Source of the DNA: an uncultured Phocaeicola sp.
GTDB taxonomy: Bacteria > Bacteroidota > Bacteroidia > Bacteroidales > Bacteroidaceae
Reading direction: 5' to 3'
Assembly (NCBI GenBank): GCA_947626525.1
Contig: CANQSM010000025.1
Span: forward strand, 1 to 37,668
DNA length: 37,668 nucleotides
Position numbers and translations under genes: made by a program. The notes under the pieces were generated by a model, which ran no database searches, was not told the DNA's origin, and was given only the letters and a program-made list of their open reading frames with translations. Of this stretch, positions 22,061 through 28,745 are shown piece after piece. Within the stretch, counting starts at the first letter, position 1, and each line of letters starts with the position of its first letter.

Positions 22061-22594
22061 ATGAACAAAATTAATTATGACACGCTATATGAATTGTATG
22101 TAATTAGGGGAAAACCTATGTGGCAGGTGGCAAAAGAAATGGGAGTTTCAGTTGGTTCTGTATATAACTATCTAAATAAATACGGAATACAAACAAGAGA
22201 ACCACACAAAGGCTTTTTAGGCAAAACACATTCTGAAAAAGCAAAAGCTATTATTGGAGAAAGGCATAGAGGGAAAATTGTTTCAGAAGAAACAAGAATT
22301 AAAATGTCAAATGCTAAAAAAGAAGGTGGAATAGGGCATAAAAAGAAAAGGTCAGACGGGTATGTTGCTATATATTTTCCAGACCACCCTAAAAGCAACA
22401 AGGACGGCTATATAATGGAACACGATTTAGTAATGGAGTGCTTGATTGGCAGGCATTTAAACGATGACGAAGTTGTACATCATAAAAATAAAAAGAGAGA
22501 TGACAACAGAAAAGAAAATTTGGAACTTATGACATTTAAAGGGCATGCAAGATTGCATATGAAAGAAAGGTGGAATGACTTATCAATAAGATAG
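22061..22594 (+). CDS. HNH homing-endonuclease-like protein with NUMOD-type motif
   Basis: The 177-residue protein has an N-terminal HTH (PMWQVAKEMGVSVGSVYNYL), a NUMOD3-like segment (LGKTHSEKAKAIIGERHRGK, SEETRIKMSNAKK), and an HNH core (RSDGYVAIYFPDHP, MEHDLVMECLIGRHLNDDEV, VHHKNKKRDDNRKENLELMT). Catalytic His residues are in VHHKN. This is the architecture of phage-borne free-standing homing endonucleases. It sits directly before ssb, and its 3' end overlaps the ssb reading frame, whose normal start codon is missing; insertion of this gene may be the cause. ATG 22061 is chosen for GAGGATT upstream. Confidence 0.82.
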   Translation: MNKINYDTLYELYVIRGKPMWQVAKEMGVSVGSVYNYLNKYGIQTREPHKGFLGKTHSEKAKAIIGERHRGKIVSEETRIKMSNAKKEGGIGHKKKRSDGYVAIYFPDHPKSNKDGYIMEHDLVMECLIGRHLNDDEVVHHKNKKRDDNRKENLELMTFKGHARLHMKERWNDLSIR

Positions 22595-23016
22595 TTTTAA
22601 TCGGAAGATTGACAAAAAATGTAGACATTAGGTATTCACAGGGGCAAAACCAGACGGCTATCGCAAGGTACACGCTTGCCGTAGACCGAAAATTCAAGGA
22701 CAGCAACGGCGACTATACTGCGGACTTCATTAATTGCGTGGCGTTTGGCAAATCAGCGGAGTTTGCGGAGAAATATTTCCACAAGGGGCTAAAGATTGCG
22801 GTTGTCGGGCGGCTTCAAACAGGCAGTTACACAGACAAGGACGGCAGGAAGGTCTACACTACAGATGTTGTCGTTGAGGAACAGGAATTTTGTGAGAGCA
22901 AGGGGAATAACAATCAGCCGAGCGGACAGCAGAGTGCAGGACAGAACACAAGTTCTAGTGACGGCTTTATGAACATTCCTGAGGAATTAGATGATGACAC
23001 ACTTCCTTTTGATTGA
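22582..23016 (+). CDS. ssb: Single-stranded DNA-binding protein (SSB) without a standard start codon
   Basis: The typical SSB OB fold is present: NKIVLIGRLTKNVDIRY, then ARYTLAVDRKF, ADFINCVAFGKSAEFAEKYF, HKGLKIAVVGRLQTGSY and VVVEEQEFCE. It has a Gln/Ser linker and the acidic tip DDDTLPFD that binds partners. The frame is open from 22579, after the stop at 22576, but has no ATG, GTG or TTG before codon TTG 22609, which would remove the essential first strand. I place the start provisionally at ATC 22582, 8 bases after AAGGTGG. Alternatively one extra C in ATGACTTATC (22575-22584) hides an ATG start. It is 144 residues long. Confidence 0.8.
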   Translation: MNKIVLIGRLTKNVDIRYSQGQNQTAIARYTLAVDRKFKDSNGDYTADFINCVAFGKSAEFAEKYFHKGLKIAVVGRLQTGSYTDKDGRKVYTTDVVVEEQEFCESKGNNNQPSGQQSAGQNTSSSDGFMNIPEELDDDTLPFD

Positions 23017-23033
23017 TTGAGAGGGTGACGGAA

Positions 23034-23894
23034 ATGCCTGATACGAACATAAATAAACGCGTTAAGTGCGAATTATATAACGACAGTTATCAAAATTGGA
23101 AGAAGTATCCAATCCAAAAAGCACAGCTCATTATCGCAGATGTGCCATACGCATTAGGCAGTAACGCATACGGTAGTAATCCTATGTGGTACAACGGCGG
23201 TGACAACAAGAACGGCGAGAGCAAGCTTGCAGGAAAACAGTTTTTCCCGTCAGACCAATACTTCAATTTGTACGAGTATTTCCATTTCTGTAATCAGCTT
23301 TTAAAGAAAGAGCCTAAAAGCGGTGGTGAGAGGGGAAGAAGTTCAGACGCTCCTTGTATGATTTTGTTTTGCAGTTTTGAGCAGATACCTACTCTTATCG
23401 CGGCGGCAGAAAAGCATGGATTTAAACACAACATTCCGCTTGTGTTCATAAAGAATTATTCTGCACAGGTCTTAAAGGCTAATATGCGGATTGTTGGGGC
23501 TACGGAATACGGCATTGTGCTTTACAGAGATAAACTTCCTAAATTCAGGAATGACGGCAAGATGATTTTTAACTGGTTTAAGTGGGAGCAGGACGGCAAA
23601 GAAATTCCAAAATGTCACCCTACGCAGAAAACACAACCAATCCTAAGAAAGCTTATTAGCATATTTACTGATGAGGGAGATGTAGTGATAGACCCAGTGG
23701 CAGGAAGTGGAAGCACGCTACGGGCGGCTAAGGACTTGGGAAGAAACTCATACGGTTTTGAGATTTACAAGCCGTTTTACAAAAAGGCTGTAGAGGAAAT
23801 GTTGAGCAACAACTACGGAGAACTGATGTTGAAAAGGCTAAGTGAAGAAACAGGGCAGGCAAATATTTTTGAATTTTTGGGAGATGAAAAATGA
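23034..23894 (+). CDS. DNA N6-adenine/N4-cytosine methyltransferase (beta-type)
   Basis: The 286-residue protein has the catalytic motif ADVPYALG (a DVPY variant of DPPY) near residue 37, HPTQKTQPILRKLI, and the SAM motif DPVAGSGSTLRAAKDLGRNS near residue 225. The order catalytic-then-SAM marks a beta-class MTase. There is no restriction enzyme next to it, so it is an orphan methyltransferase, likely protecting phage DNA against host restriction or regulating packaging or replication. ATG 23034 follows GAGGGTGACGG. It lies downstream of ssb and only 1 kb from the split C5 enzyme. Confidence 0.87.
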   Translation: MPDTNINKRVKCELYNDSYQNWKKYPIQKAQLIIADVPYALGSNAYGSNPMWYNGGDNKNGESKLAGKQFFPSDQYFNLYEYFHFCNQLLKKEPKSGGERGRSSDAPCMILFCSFEQIPTLIAAAEKHGFKHNIPLVFIKNYSAQVLKANMRIVGATEYGIVLYRDKLPKFRNDGKMIFNWFKWEQDGKEIPKCHPTQKTQPILRKLISIFTDEGDVVIDPVAGSGSTLRAAKDLGRNSYGFEIYKPFYKKAVEEMLSNNYGELMLKRLSEETGQANIFEFLGDEK

Positions 23895-24253
23895 AAGAAT
23901 ACGATTTACACTCTGAATTTTCAACAGAAAAACACAAAAATAAGTATATTCACTATCTCGAAGTGGTGATTGATGAGAGTGGAAAAATAATGTACGCAGT
24001 ACCGTCACATCAAGAAAAGTTGATTGCACTTGCTTGTCAAAAATTAGGCGTAAACCGCACAGAATTAAACAAGATGTGTCCCGAAGAATATTATTTTGAC
24101 TTTATCGAATGGTTGTCTAAGGTAAGCGGTGCTTGTGCCGTATGGGAAAATTTTGCAAGAGGTTATAAGTTTACTAAAAAGCAGATACAGTCGCTTGAAA
24201 TGCTTAAAAACTATGGGCTGTATCTTGGCGAAATTCCAAAGGAGAGTGATTAA
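23891..24253 (+). CDS. Phage protein of unknown function (120 aa)
   Basis: It contains HYLEVVIDESGKIMYAVPSH, then CPEEYYFDFIEWLSKVSGAC and LEMLKNYGLYLGEIP. This is a widespread uncharacterised phage protein type, often next to methyltransferases. Its start overlaps the preceding stop by 4 bases. Confidence 0.65.
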   Translation: MKEYDLHSEFSTEKHKNKYIHYLEVVIDESGKIMYAVPSHQEKLIALACQKLGVNRTELNKMCPEEYYFDFIEWLSKVSGACAVWENFARGYKFTKKQIQSLEMLKNYGLYLGEIPKESD

Positions 24254-24324
24254 ATGATACAGAAAGTTAAACAGAGAAAAAATTAGAGAAATTAATAGGA
24301 AAAGTATGGAAAGGAGAAGAAAGC

Positions 24325-24846
24325 ATGTTGATACAAGTAGATACGAGACAAAAGAAAAATCATCATAATGAAAAAGATAAATGGTTTTCAGAACATAATA
24401 TAAAAACAATTTCAAGCAAACTACTTGTGGGAGATTATGCAATACCATCAAAAATGGATATTGCGATTGACACAAAAGCTTCCATACAAGAGCTTATAGG
24501 GGATATATGCGGTAAATCCCACGAACGGTTTAGAAACGAACTTATAAGGGCGCAGGAGAGCAACATAAAGCTGATAATACTGACGGAAGATGACGGCGGT
24601 TATTGCGACAGAAAAAAGACCATTTACAACAATCCTGTGACTTGTATCAAAGACTTATTCAGTTGGAAAAATCCAAGGCTATTTATCTTTCAAGGTGGTA
24701 AACAGAAATATCCGAAAGCGACGCGTGGGCAGACCTTGGCAAAGTGCCTTATTACTTTACAGGAAAAATACGGCTGTGAATTTATGTTTACCAAGAAAGC
24801 GGACAGCGGTGCGGAAATTGTGAGATTGCTGAAAGGGAGTGATTAG
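24325..24846 (+). CDS. ERCC4-type structure-specific nuclease
   Basis: The 173-residue protein has the ERCC4/XPF nuclease core: LIQVDTRQKKNHH (acidic metal site), LLVGDYAIPSKMDIAIDTKA (GDY and D-x-K), then SIQELIGDI and RFRNELIRAQ. The E-R-K of classical ERCC4 is replaced by IDTKAS, with Asp and Lys retained. Such phage proteins may cut branched DNA. It could supply the nuclease activity missing next to RecT and the SbcC-like ATPase. GAAAGGAG precedes ATG 24325. Confidence 0.78.
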   Translation: MLIQVDTRQKKNHHNEKDKWFSEHNIKTISSKLLVGDYAIPSKMDIAIDTKASIQELIGDICGKSHERFRNELIRAQESNIKLIILTEDDGGYCDRKKTIYNNPVTCIKDLFSWKNPRLFIFQGGKQKYPKATRGQTLAKCLITLQEKYGCEFMFTKKADSGAEIVRLLKGSD

Positions 24847-25080
24847 GTGTCGATTATGCAGATTGAGAACAACCTTATCTTGGACAAAGGTTCGGAAGCT
24901 TTAAAGAAACAATTTGATAACTACCATAACTGGTGTTGGTATCACGGTTACGGCGATTGTGATGTATGCAGAAAAATATTCCACAGATATTATATTCCAT
25001 TAAGAAAAAGGGAATTGCAAATTAAAAATGGTCTTATAAAACAAGACAACGAAATTGCTCAAAAAGGGAGTGAAGAATAG
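24847..25080 (+). CDS. Small cysteine/histidine phage protein (77 aa)
   Basis: It contains NYHNWCWYHGYGDCDVCRKI with C-x7-C-x2-C and nearby His, a possible metal site. The start is either GTG 24847 or ATG 24856; AAAGGGAG favours the former. Function unknown. Confidence 0.55.
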   Translation: MSIMQIENNLILDKGSEALKKQFDNYHNWCWYHGYGDCDVCRKIFHRYYIPLRKRELQIKNGLIKQDNEIAQKGSEE

Positions 25081-25292
25081 TGAATATTGGTGACAAGGTT
25101 TTTGAGTTAAAGCAGGAAATGGAGAGGCTTGAGGCAGAAAGAATGATTAAGTACGCCGACAAAGAAATTACACGATTGGAATGTGAACTTTCAAAAATAG
25201 AAGAAGAAAAAGCCGAAATTGAGTGTCAAATTGAGATATTTCTACACTGTAAACAGGCAATCAGAGAACTGGGGTTATGTGAAAAGGAGTGA
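25080..25292 (+). CDS. Small coiled-coil protein (70 aa)
   Basis: Almost wholly a charged coiled coil (MERLEAERMIKYADKEITRL, ELSKIEEEKAEIECQIEIFL). The GTG start shares its first base with the preceding stop codon; AAAGGGAG is upstream. Function unknown. Confidence 0.55.
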   Translation: MNIGDKVFELKQEMERLEAERMIKYADKEITRLECELSKIEEEKAEIECQIEIFLHCKQAIRELGLCEKE

Positions 25293-25304
25293 CAATCAAC
25301 GACA

Positions 25305-25511
25305 ATGGTAGAAGTAGTTCGTGAGATACAATACGAAGCGGAAAAGAGAAAGCTTATAAAAATAAGCAATGACATTGATAGTCTTATTGACCTAGCACAC
25401 AATTTATATATGAACACAGAAAACAAAGAAGAAAAGGCTGTTTTGGACAAGAAAATTAAGGCATATTGGGAAATAAAAAATCTTGTGGAAAATATACTGA
25501 TAAAGGAGTAA
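25305..25511 (+). CDS. Small helical protein (68 aa), unknown
   Basis: Charged helical protein beginning MVEVVREIQYEAEKRKLIKI. A weak ribosome binding site lies in the preceding gene's end (AAAAGGAG at about 25284). No family recognised. Confidence 0.5.
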   Translation: MVEVVREIQYEAEKRKLIKISNDIDSLIDLAHNLYMNTENKEEKAVLDKKIKAYWEIKNLVENILIKE

Positions 25512-25517
25512 TGAAGA

Positions 25518-25700
25518 ATGAAAATAATAACAAATAATGAAAGAAATATGATAGCAGAAAGATTAGCCGAATTATGGGAATTAAGCAAAAAATTTAATAT
25601 TGATGATTTCCAAAAATCTACCGAGTGCATTGTTGAAATTGCTGTAATGTTGGATATTCCACAAAATGGAATTTTTAAGGAAAGTGAGGTATCAGAATGA
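25518..25700 (+). CDS. Small helical protein (60 aa), unknown
   Basis: It begins MKIITNNERNMIAERLAELW. AAAGGAG precedes ATG 25518. It ends GIFKESEVSE and overlaps the next gene by 4 bases. No family recognised. Confidence 0.5.
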   Translation: MKIITNNERNMIAERLAELWELSKKFNIDDFQKSTECIVEIAVMLDIPQNGIFKESEVSE

Positions 25701-25966
25701 GAATATATCATTGTGATTTATGTGGAAAAGAGCTTGGCACTTGCTTTGCAGATTTTCCCAAAACATTTTCAAATGAGCTGAAAATTTCTACTTGGAAAGA
25801 AACTCCAAGACAAAGAGAGCAGATACGATGTGCTTATGATTTATGTGATGATTGCGCCAAGCGAATACACAGAGAATTATTAACAATAGTCAATAATTAT
25901 ACTTGGCGTAGGAAAGACAATAAAAGAGCATTTAGTTGGAATAAGGAAAGCGAGGTATCGGATTAA
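25697..25966 (+). CDS. Small zinc-ribbon-like phage protein (89 aa)
   Basis: Two Cys pairs (HCDLCGKELGTC near the start and AYDLCDDCAKRIH) could bind one zinc. AAGTGAGG lies upstream. Possibly a nucleic-acid or protein adaptor; unknown. Confidence 0.6.
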   Translation: MRIYHCDLCGKELGTCFADFPKTFSNELKISTWKETPRQREQIRCAYDLCDDCAKRIHRELLTIVNNYTWRRKDNKRAFSWNKESEVSD

Positions 25967-26280
25967 TGGAAGAAAAACTGAAAGAATTGCAGGAAAAAGG
26001 GGTTATCAGCTTTTCCGAATGGGAACGCATTTCAAATTACCAATCCAAGACAGAGGTTAAGATAAGGAATACAAAAATTGATATGTTTTTAGATAAAGGG
26101 AGCGTGCATTTCCAAATTGGGGATATGAGATTTTTCCGTTTAAAAGAAGTAATAGTAAAAACAGGAGCGGAACTTTTTGGACTAAATTCAGAAGAAGATG
26201 ACGAACTTTATTTAGCTTTTATCAATTACAAAGATGAACCGATTGCTTACATACCATTGGAAGAAAGCGAGGCAGAATAA
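25966..26280 (+). CDS. Phage protein of unknown function (104 aa)
   Basis: It has an N-terminal helix (EEKLKELQEKGVISFSEWER) and a beta-rich remainder (VHFQIGDMRFFRLKEVIVKT). The start overlaps the previous stop by 1 base. No family recognised. Confidence 0.55.
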   Translation: MEEKLKELQEKGVISFSEWERISNYQSKTEVKIRNTKIDMFLDKGSVHFQIGDMRFFRLKEVIVKTGAELFGLNSEEDDELYLAFINYKDEPIAYIPLEESEAE

Positions 26281-26420
26281 TGATTACAAAAGCAGATAGT
26301 CTTTTCTGACTGCACAGAACCGCTTAAAACGGCTTGAAAGAGCATTGAACGATAATTTATAGGCTGAACGGTGAAAACGGCTTAGAAACGATTTTAGAGT
26401 GTTGAGAAAGGAGGAGTATT
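26280..26420 (+). pseudogene. Decayed small gene (NRLKRLERALNDNL-type)
   Basis: ATG 26280 gives only nine codons. In another frame the DNA reads QNRLKRLERALNDNL, stop, AERx, stop, KRLRNDFRVLRKEEYYE, crossing a TAG and a TGA. This looks like a short helical phage protein inactivated by one frameshift and two stop codons. The reading continues into the ribosome binding site of the next gene. Confidence 0.5.
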
Positions 26421-26676
26421 ATGAGCATAAAAAACAAAGACATAATCAATCTTATTCGAGAAAAGGAAAATCGTGTAGATTGCGAAAATTGTAAATATTG
26501 TCAAAAAGCCATTTATGCATATCGCTGATTTTAGAAATATAACAGCTAACCAACTTTTAAGAGAATTAGATTTTGGATATTTTTTCAGGGAGTGTGTTTT
26601 AAAATTTTGGAAGCAAAACACAATTCCACTGGGTTGGATATACCAGCGTATGCGTGAAATTAAAAAAGGAGATTAA
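26421..26676 (+). pseudogene. Small cysteine-containing phage gene with a one-base frameshift
   Basis: The gene starts at ATG 26421 after AAAGGAGGAG and reads MSIKNKDIINLIREKENRVD, then CENCKYCQKAIYAYR and stops at 26526. The DNA continues open in the +1 frame as DFRNITANQLLRELDFGYFF, then RECVLKFWKQN and PLGWIYQRMREIKKGD to 26676. Removing one C near 26523 would rejoin the halves into one protein of about 84 residues (AYADFRN). Either a natural mutation or an assembly error. Confidence 0.65.
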
Positions 26677-26678
26677 AA

Positions 26679-26978
26679 ATGGATATTGAGAAAGCTATAG
26701 AGTGGCAGGAAAAATTTAAAAAAGCGTACAAAAGTATGTCACAGGAAGCAGATGAGGCTTGCGACTTTACAATTAAGGCATTGGAAGAATTAAATCACCT
26801 AAAAAAGTTATATGAAAAGGTTGACCTTGAAAAAATTGTCAAGTTTTCGCAGACAGAAAATATAGATACTTCTATGGTTAATGTAAGTTTTTCATACAAC
26901 AAACATCTAAGCAGAGATGAAGCAATATATCTGTTGGCTGAAAACCTTATAAATATTTTAAATAAAGAAGCGGAGTGA
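26679..26978 (+). CDS. Phage protein of unknown function (99 aa)
   Basis: Charged helical protein (MDIEKAIEWQEKFKKAYKSM, DEACDFTIKALEELNHLKKL) with a helix-rich C-terminus. AAAAGGAG precedes ATG 26679. No recognised family. Confidence 0.55.
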   Translation: MDIEKAIEWQEKFKKAYKSMSQEADEACDFTIKALEELNHLKKLYEKVDLEKIVKFSQTENIDTSMVNVSFSYNKHLSRDEAIYLLAENLINILNKEAE

Positions 26979-26983
26979 TTGAT

Positions 26984-27187
26984 ATGGTTTACCGCGCAAG
27001 CGAATGTTGCGACTGTCAATCCGAGGGTTATCCCTGCATTGGCAAGTTGTGTCACAGGCGGAACGCACTGCACCTGATATGTGACAAATGTAAACGCCCA
27101 AGTGATGAGCTGTACTACGGGCAGGGTAACGCCGAATTGTGCGCTGAATGTGCTTTAGGTGAATTGGAGAGGGTGGAAGTGGAATGA
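26984..27187 (+). CDS. Small zinc-binding phage protein (67 aa)
   Basis: Cys-rich: CCDCQSEGYPCIGKLCHRRN, then HLICDKCKRPSDELYY and LCAECALGEL, giving several CxxC pairs. GCGGAGTG is upstream of ATG 26984. It is a double zinc ribbon found in clostridial phages, probably a protein or nucleic-acid adaptor; role unknown. Confidence 0.65.
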   Translation: MVYRASECCDCQSEGYPCIGKLCHRRNALHLICDKCKRPSDELYYGQGNAELCAECALGELERVEVE

Positions 27188-27405
27188 AGCAATGGGAGAA
27201 AATGTCCAAGTATAAAGAATATCTTAAATACGGTTTTGACAGGAAGCCTAGTACGGAAGAATTATCAGACAAAACAATTATTGAAATGACTAAATCAATG
27301 GATATAGATACACAAAAAATCCTTGACAAATTAGAAGAAATGAGGGAACGAGAGAATGAGTATGACAACAAATTTGATAGAACAATTAAGGGAATATTCT
27401 GCTGA
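27184..27405 (+). CDS. Small helical phage protein (73 aa), unknown
   Basis: It begins MKQWEKMSKYKEYLKYGFDR and has a charged helix (QKILDKLEEMRERENEYDNK). It overlaps the preceding gene by 4 bases and the following one by 50 bases, so the 3' end may not be essential. No recognised family. Confidence 0.5.
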   Translation: MKQWEKMSKYKEYLKYGFDRKPSTEELSDKTIIEMTKSMDIDTQKILDKLEEMRERENEYDNKFDRTIKGIFC

Positions 27406-27745
27406 ACTTGATAAACTGTGTTCACCAAGTGAGAGTTACCTTGTAAAGCGTGCCGCTGACACAATCGAAGAACTGTCTGCAAAAGTCGCACAGCAGAATA
27501 TGGAAAAGTCGAGCCAGTATTACAATGGTGGGTGGATACCAGTTGAAGAAAGATTGCCGACAAGAGGAGAAAAGGTACTGGTATGGTATGAGTATTATAG
27601 ATGCGGCAACTTAAACGGTATGTTTCAGACTTACGGCATAGGATTTTGGAGTGGTGAAAACTGGGGTGGTGATGTATCGGGAGCAAAAGCAAGATGTATC
27701 GCATGGCGACCGTTACCGACAGTTTATGAACCAAAGGAGGATTAA
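27356..27745 (+). CDS. DUF551-domain protein
   Basis: The 129-residue protein has an N-terminal helical part and a C-terminal DUF551 domain: GGWIPVEERLPTRGEKVLVW, then GFWSGENWGGDV and CIAWRPLPTVYEPKED. DUF551 is very common in phage early regions and has no established function. GAGGGAACGAGAG precedes ATG 27356, which is placed inside the preceding gene. Confidence 0.82.
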   Translation: MSMTTNLIEQLREYSAELDKLCSPSESYLVKRAADTIEELSAKVAQQNMEKSSQYYNGGWIPVEERLPTRGEKVLVWYEYYRCGNLNGMFQTYGIGFWSGENWGGDVSGAKARCIAWRPLPTVYEPKED

Positions 27746-27747
27746 AA

Positions 27748-27984
27748 ATGCGACCAGTTGATGCTGATTTTCTTATAGAATTTTTATCCGATTTACCCAC
27801 AATTGACGCAGAACCTGTGCGACATGGCAAATGGATAAAATCCGAAATACCTTGTGAAGAATATGTATGTTCAGAATGTGGAGGGGCTTGTTGGTATTAT
27901 GATGCAAATAAAAATGTATCAAAAAGTAAATACTGCCCGAATTGTGGGTCTGTTATGAGAGGTGATGATTATGGCAAAAAATAA
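27748..27984 (+). CDS. Phage zinc-ribbon protein (78 aa)
   Basis: It begins MRPVDADFLIEFLSDLPTID, then AEPVRHGKWIKSE and two zinc-binding pairs (CSECGGACWYY and YCPNCGSVM). The sequence RPVDAD...PT-DAEPVRHGKW followed by a ribbon is a recurring phage protein type. Compared with usual members it is shortened between the N-terminal helix and the DAEPV motif. AAAGGAGG precedes ATG 27748. Function unknown. Confidence 0.75.
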   Translation: MRPVDADFLIEFLSDLPTIDAEPVRHGKWIKSEIPCEEYVCSECGGACWYYDANKNVSKSKYCPNCGSVMRGDDYGKK

Positions 27985-28060
27985 ATATGGTGAACTTAGA
28001 AATTTAGCTTTTAAAAAATGCGAACAGCTCATAATAAAAGCTTGGAACAGCCGAAAATAA
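27971..28060 (+). CDS. Very small basic protein (29 aa)
   Basis: Starts at ATG 27971 inside the end of the preceding gene and reads MAKNKYGELRNLAFKKCEQL, then IIKAWNSRK. GAGAGGTGATG lies upstream. It could be a remnant of a larger gene; weak support. Confidence 0.4.
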   Translation: MAKNKYGELRNLAFKKCEQLIIKAWNSRK

Positions 28061-28112
28061 AAATTAAAGCCCGAACTTGATAGGAGATGAGAAATTTGCG
28101 GATTAAAAATAT

Positions 28113-28131
28113 GGGCGGTTATTCGCCGCCC
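28113..28131 (-). terminator. Terminator of the RHH gene
   Basis: GGGCGG / CCGCCC with a 7-nt loop sits over the stop codon. On the minus strand it is followed by ATATTTTTAAT, a proper T-run. This ends the leftward RHH transcript. Confidence 0.75.
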
Positions 28132-28280
28132 TCAAGATATTTTTGCAAAATTGTTATGACTTGCATATTAAGACTTCTGTTTTCTTTCTTGGCAATCACT
28201 TTGATTTGTTCAATTAGAGATTGTGGGAAAGAAATATTTACCCTTATTTTGGGTTCGTCAGTCTTTAAATTTTTTGGCAA
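28119..28280 (-). CDS. Ribbon-helix-helix (Arc/MetJ-type) regulator, 53 aa
   Basis: The minus-strand gene starts at TTG 28280 with AAGGAGGTGG ahead of it. It encodes KIRVNISFPQSLIEQIKVIA (ribbon strand and first helix), then NRSLNMQVITILQKYLEGGE, the classic Arc-type RHH with the strand R-V-N-I-S-F contacting DNA. Its promoter is divergent from the HNH gene at 28416, with shared GTGTAA-type repeats between them, so it probably represses both. It is one of very few leftward genes in the early region. It stands in a plus-strand frame that is open but has no support. Confidence 0.8.
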   Translation of the reverse strand: MPKNLKTDEPKIRVNISFPQSLIEQIKVIAKKENRSLNMQVITILQKYLEGGE

Positions 28281-28306
28281 TAAAACCACCTCCTTGATTG
28301 TTTATT

Positions 28307-28336
28307 ATTGTACCACATAACACCAAAATGTGTCAA
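28307..28336 (-). promoter_or_regulatory. Promoter for the RHH gene
   Basis: Minus strand: -35 TTGACA (28331-28336), 18 bp, -10 TACAAT (28307-28312). The start lies about 30 bases before the TTG start codon region. Confidence 0.75.
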
Positions 28337-28338
28337 TA

Positions 28339-28392
28339 TGGTGTAAAAACTATTTACATAATTACACTATTATGGTATAATTATGGTGTAAA
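28339..28392 (+). promoter_or_regulatory. Promoter for the HNH gene with GTGTAA-type operators
   Basis: Plus strand: -35 TTTACA (28353-28358), 17 bp, -10 TATAAT (28376-28381). TGGTGTAA occurs at about 28339 and about 28385, and the inverted TTACAC at about 28362, so three candidate RHH operator arms flank or overlap the promoter. Confidence 0.7.
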
Positions 28393-28415
28393 AATATAAA
28401 AACGGAGGTAGTGTT

Positions 28416-28745
28416 ATGTCTTTGGGATTAAATACAAGAGCAAGGGTTTTTCAAAAAACTGGTGGAAAATGTTTTTATTGTGGTTGTGATTTAGATTTTA
28501 AAACATACCACATTGACCATTTTATTCCTAAATCTAATAACGGTAAGGGTGGAGATAATTTAGTGCCGTCTTGTTCAGATTGCAATTTGTATAAAGGAAG
28601 ACTATCAGTAGATGAATTTCGAGAGAAAATTGAAAACTCAATTTATTCTTCGATTAAAGGAAGAATGATAAACAAGTATTTCCATTTAAACAACTCTAAA
28701 ATAAAGTTTTATTTTGAGGAGGCTGATAATATTGGCGATTTATAG
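28416..28745 (+). CDS. HNH endonuclease (zinc-linked, Cas9/McrA-like core)
   Basis: The 109-residue protein has the compact HNH core: KCFYCGCDLDFKTYHIDHFI, then PKSNNGKGGDNLVPSCSDCN. Cys pairs FYCGC and CSDCN chelate the structural zinc and H-I-D-H supplies the catalytic His. It is a stand-alone nuclease, perhaps a homing or nicking enzyme acting at packaging or replication sites, or a selfish gene. It has its own promoter and divergent RHH repressor, unlike its neighbours, so it may have been acquired as a module. ACGGAGG precedes ATG 28416. Its end overlaps the next gene's TTG start. Confidence 0.85.
   Translation: MSLGLNTRARVFQKTGGKCFYCGCDLDFKTYHIDHFIPKSNNGKGGDNLVPSCSDCNLYKGRLSVDEFREKIENSIYSSIKGRMINKYFHLNNSKIKFYFEEADNIGDL

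Noticed and set aside
24254-24324. Tiny open frame MIQKVKQRKN between two genes
   Set aside because: Ten codons only, with stops in all continuations; at most a relic, so not listed as a gene.
26958-27830. Minus-strand open frame of 290 codons
   Set aside because: It covers four plus-strand genes with good ribosome binding sites and known domains (DUF551, zinc ribbons); its own sequence is low-complexity His/Ser/Leu typical of antisense frames.
28087-28320. Plus-strand open frame of 77 codons
   Set aside because: It lies antisense to the RHH gene, which has a strong ribosome binding site, promoter, terminator and clear fold; the plus-strand frame has none of these.
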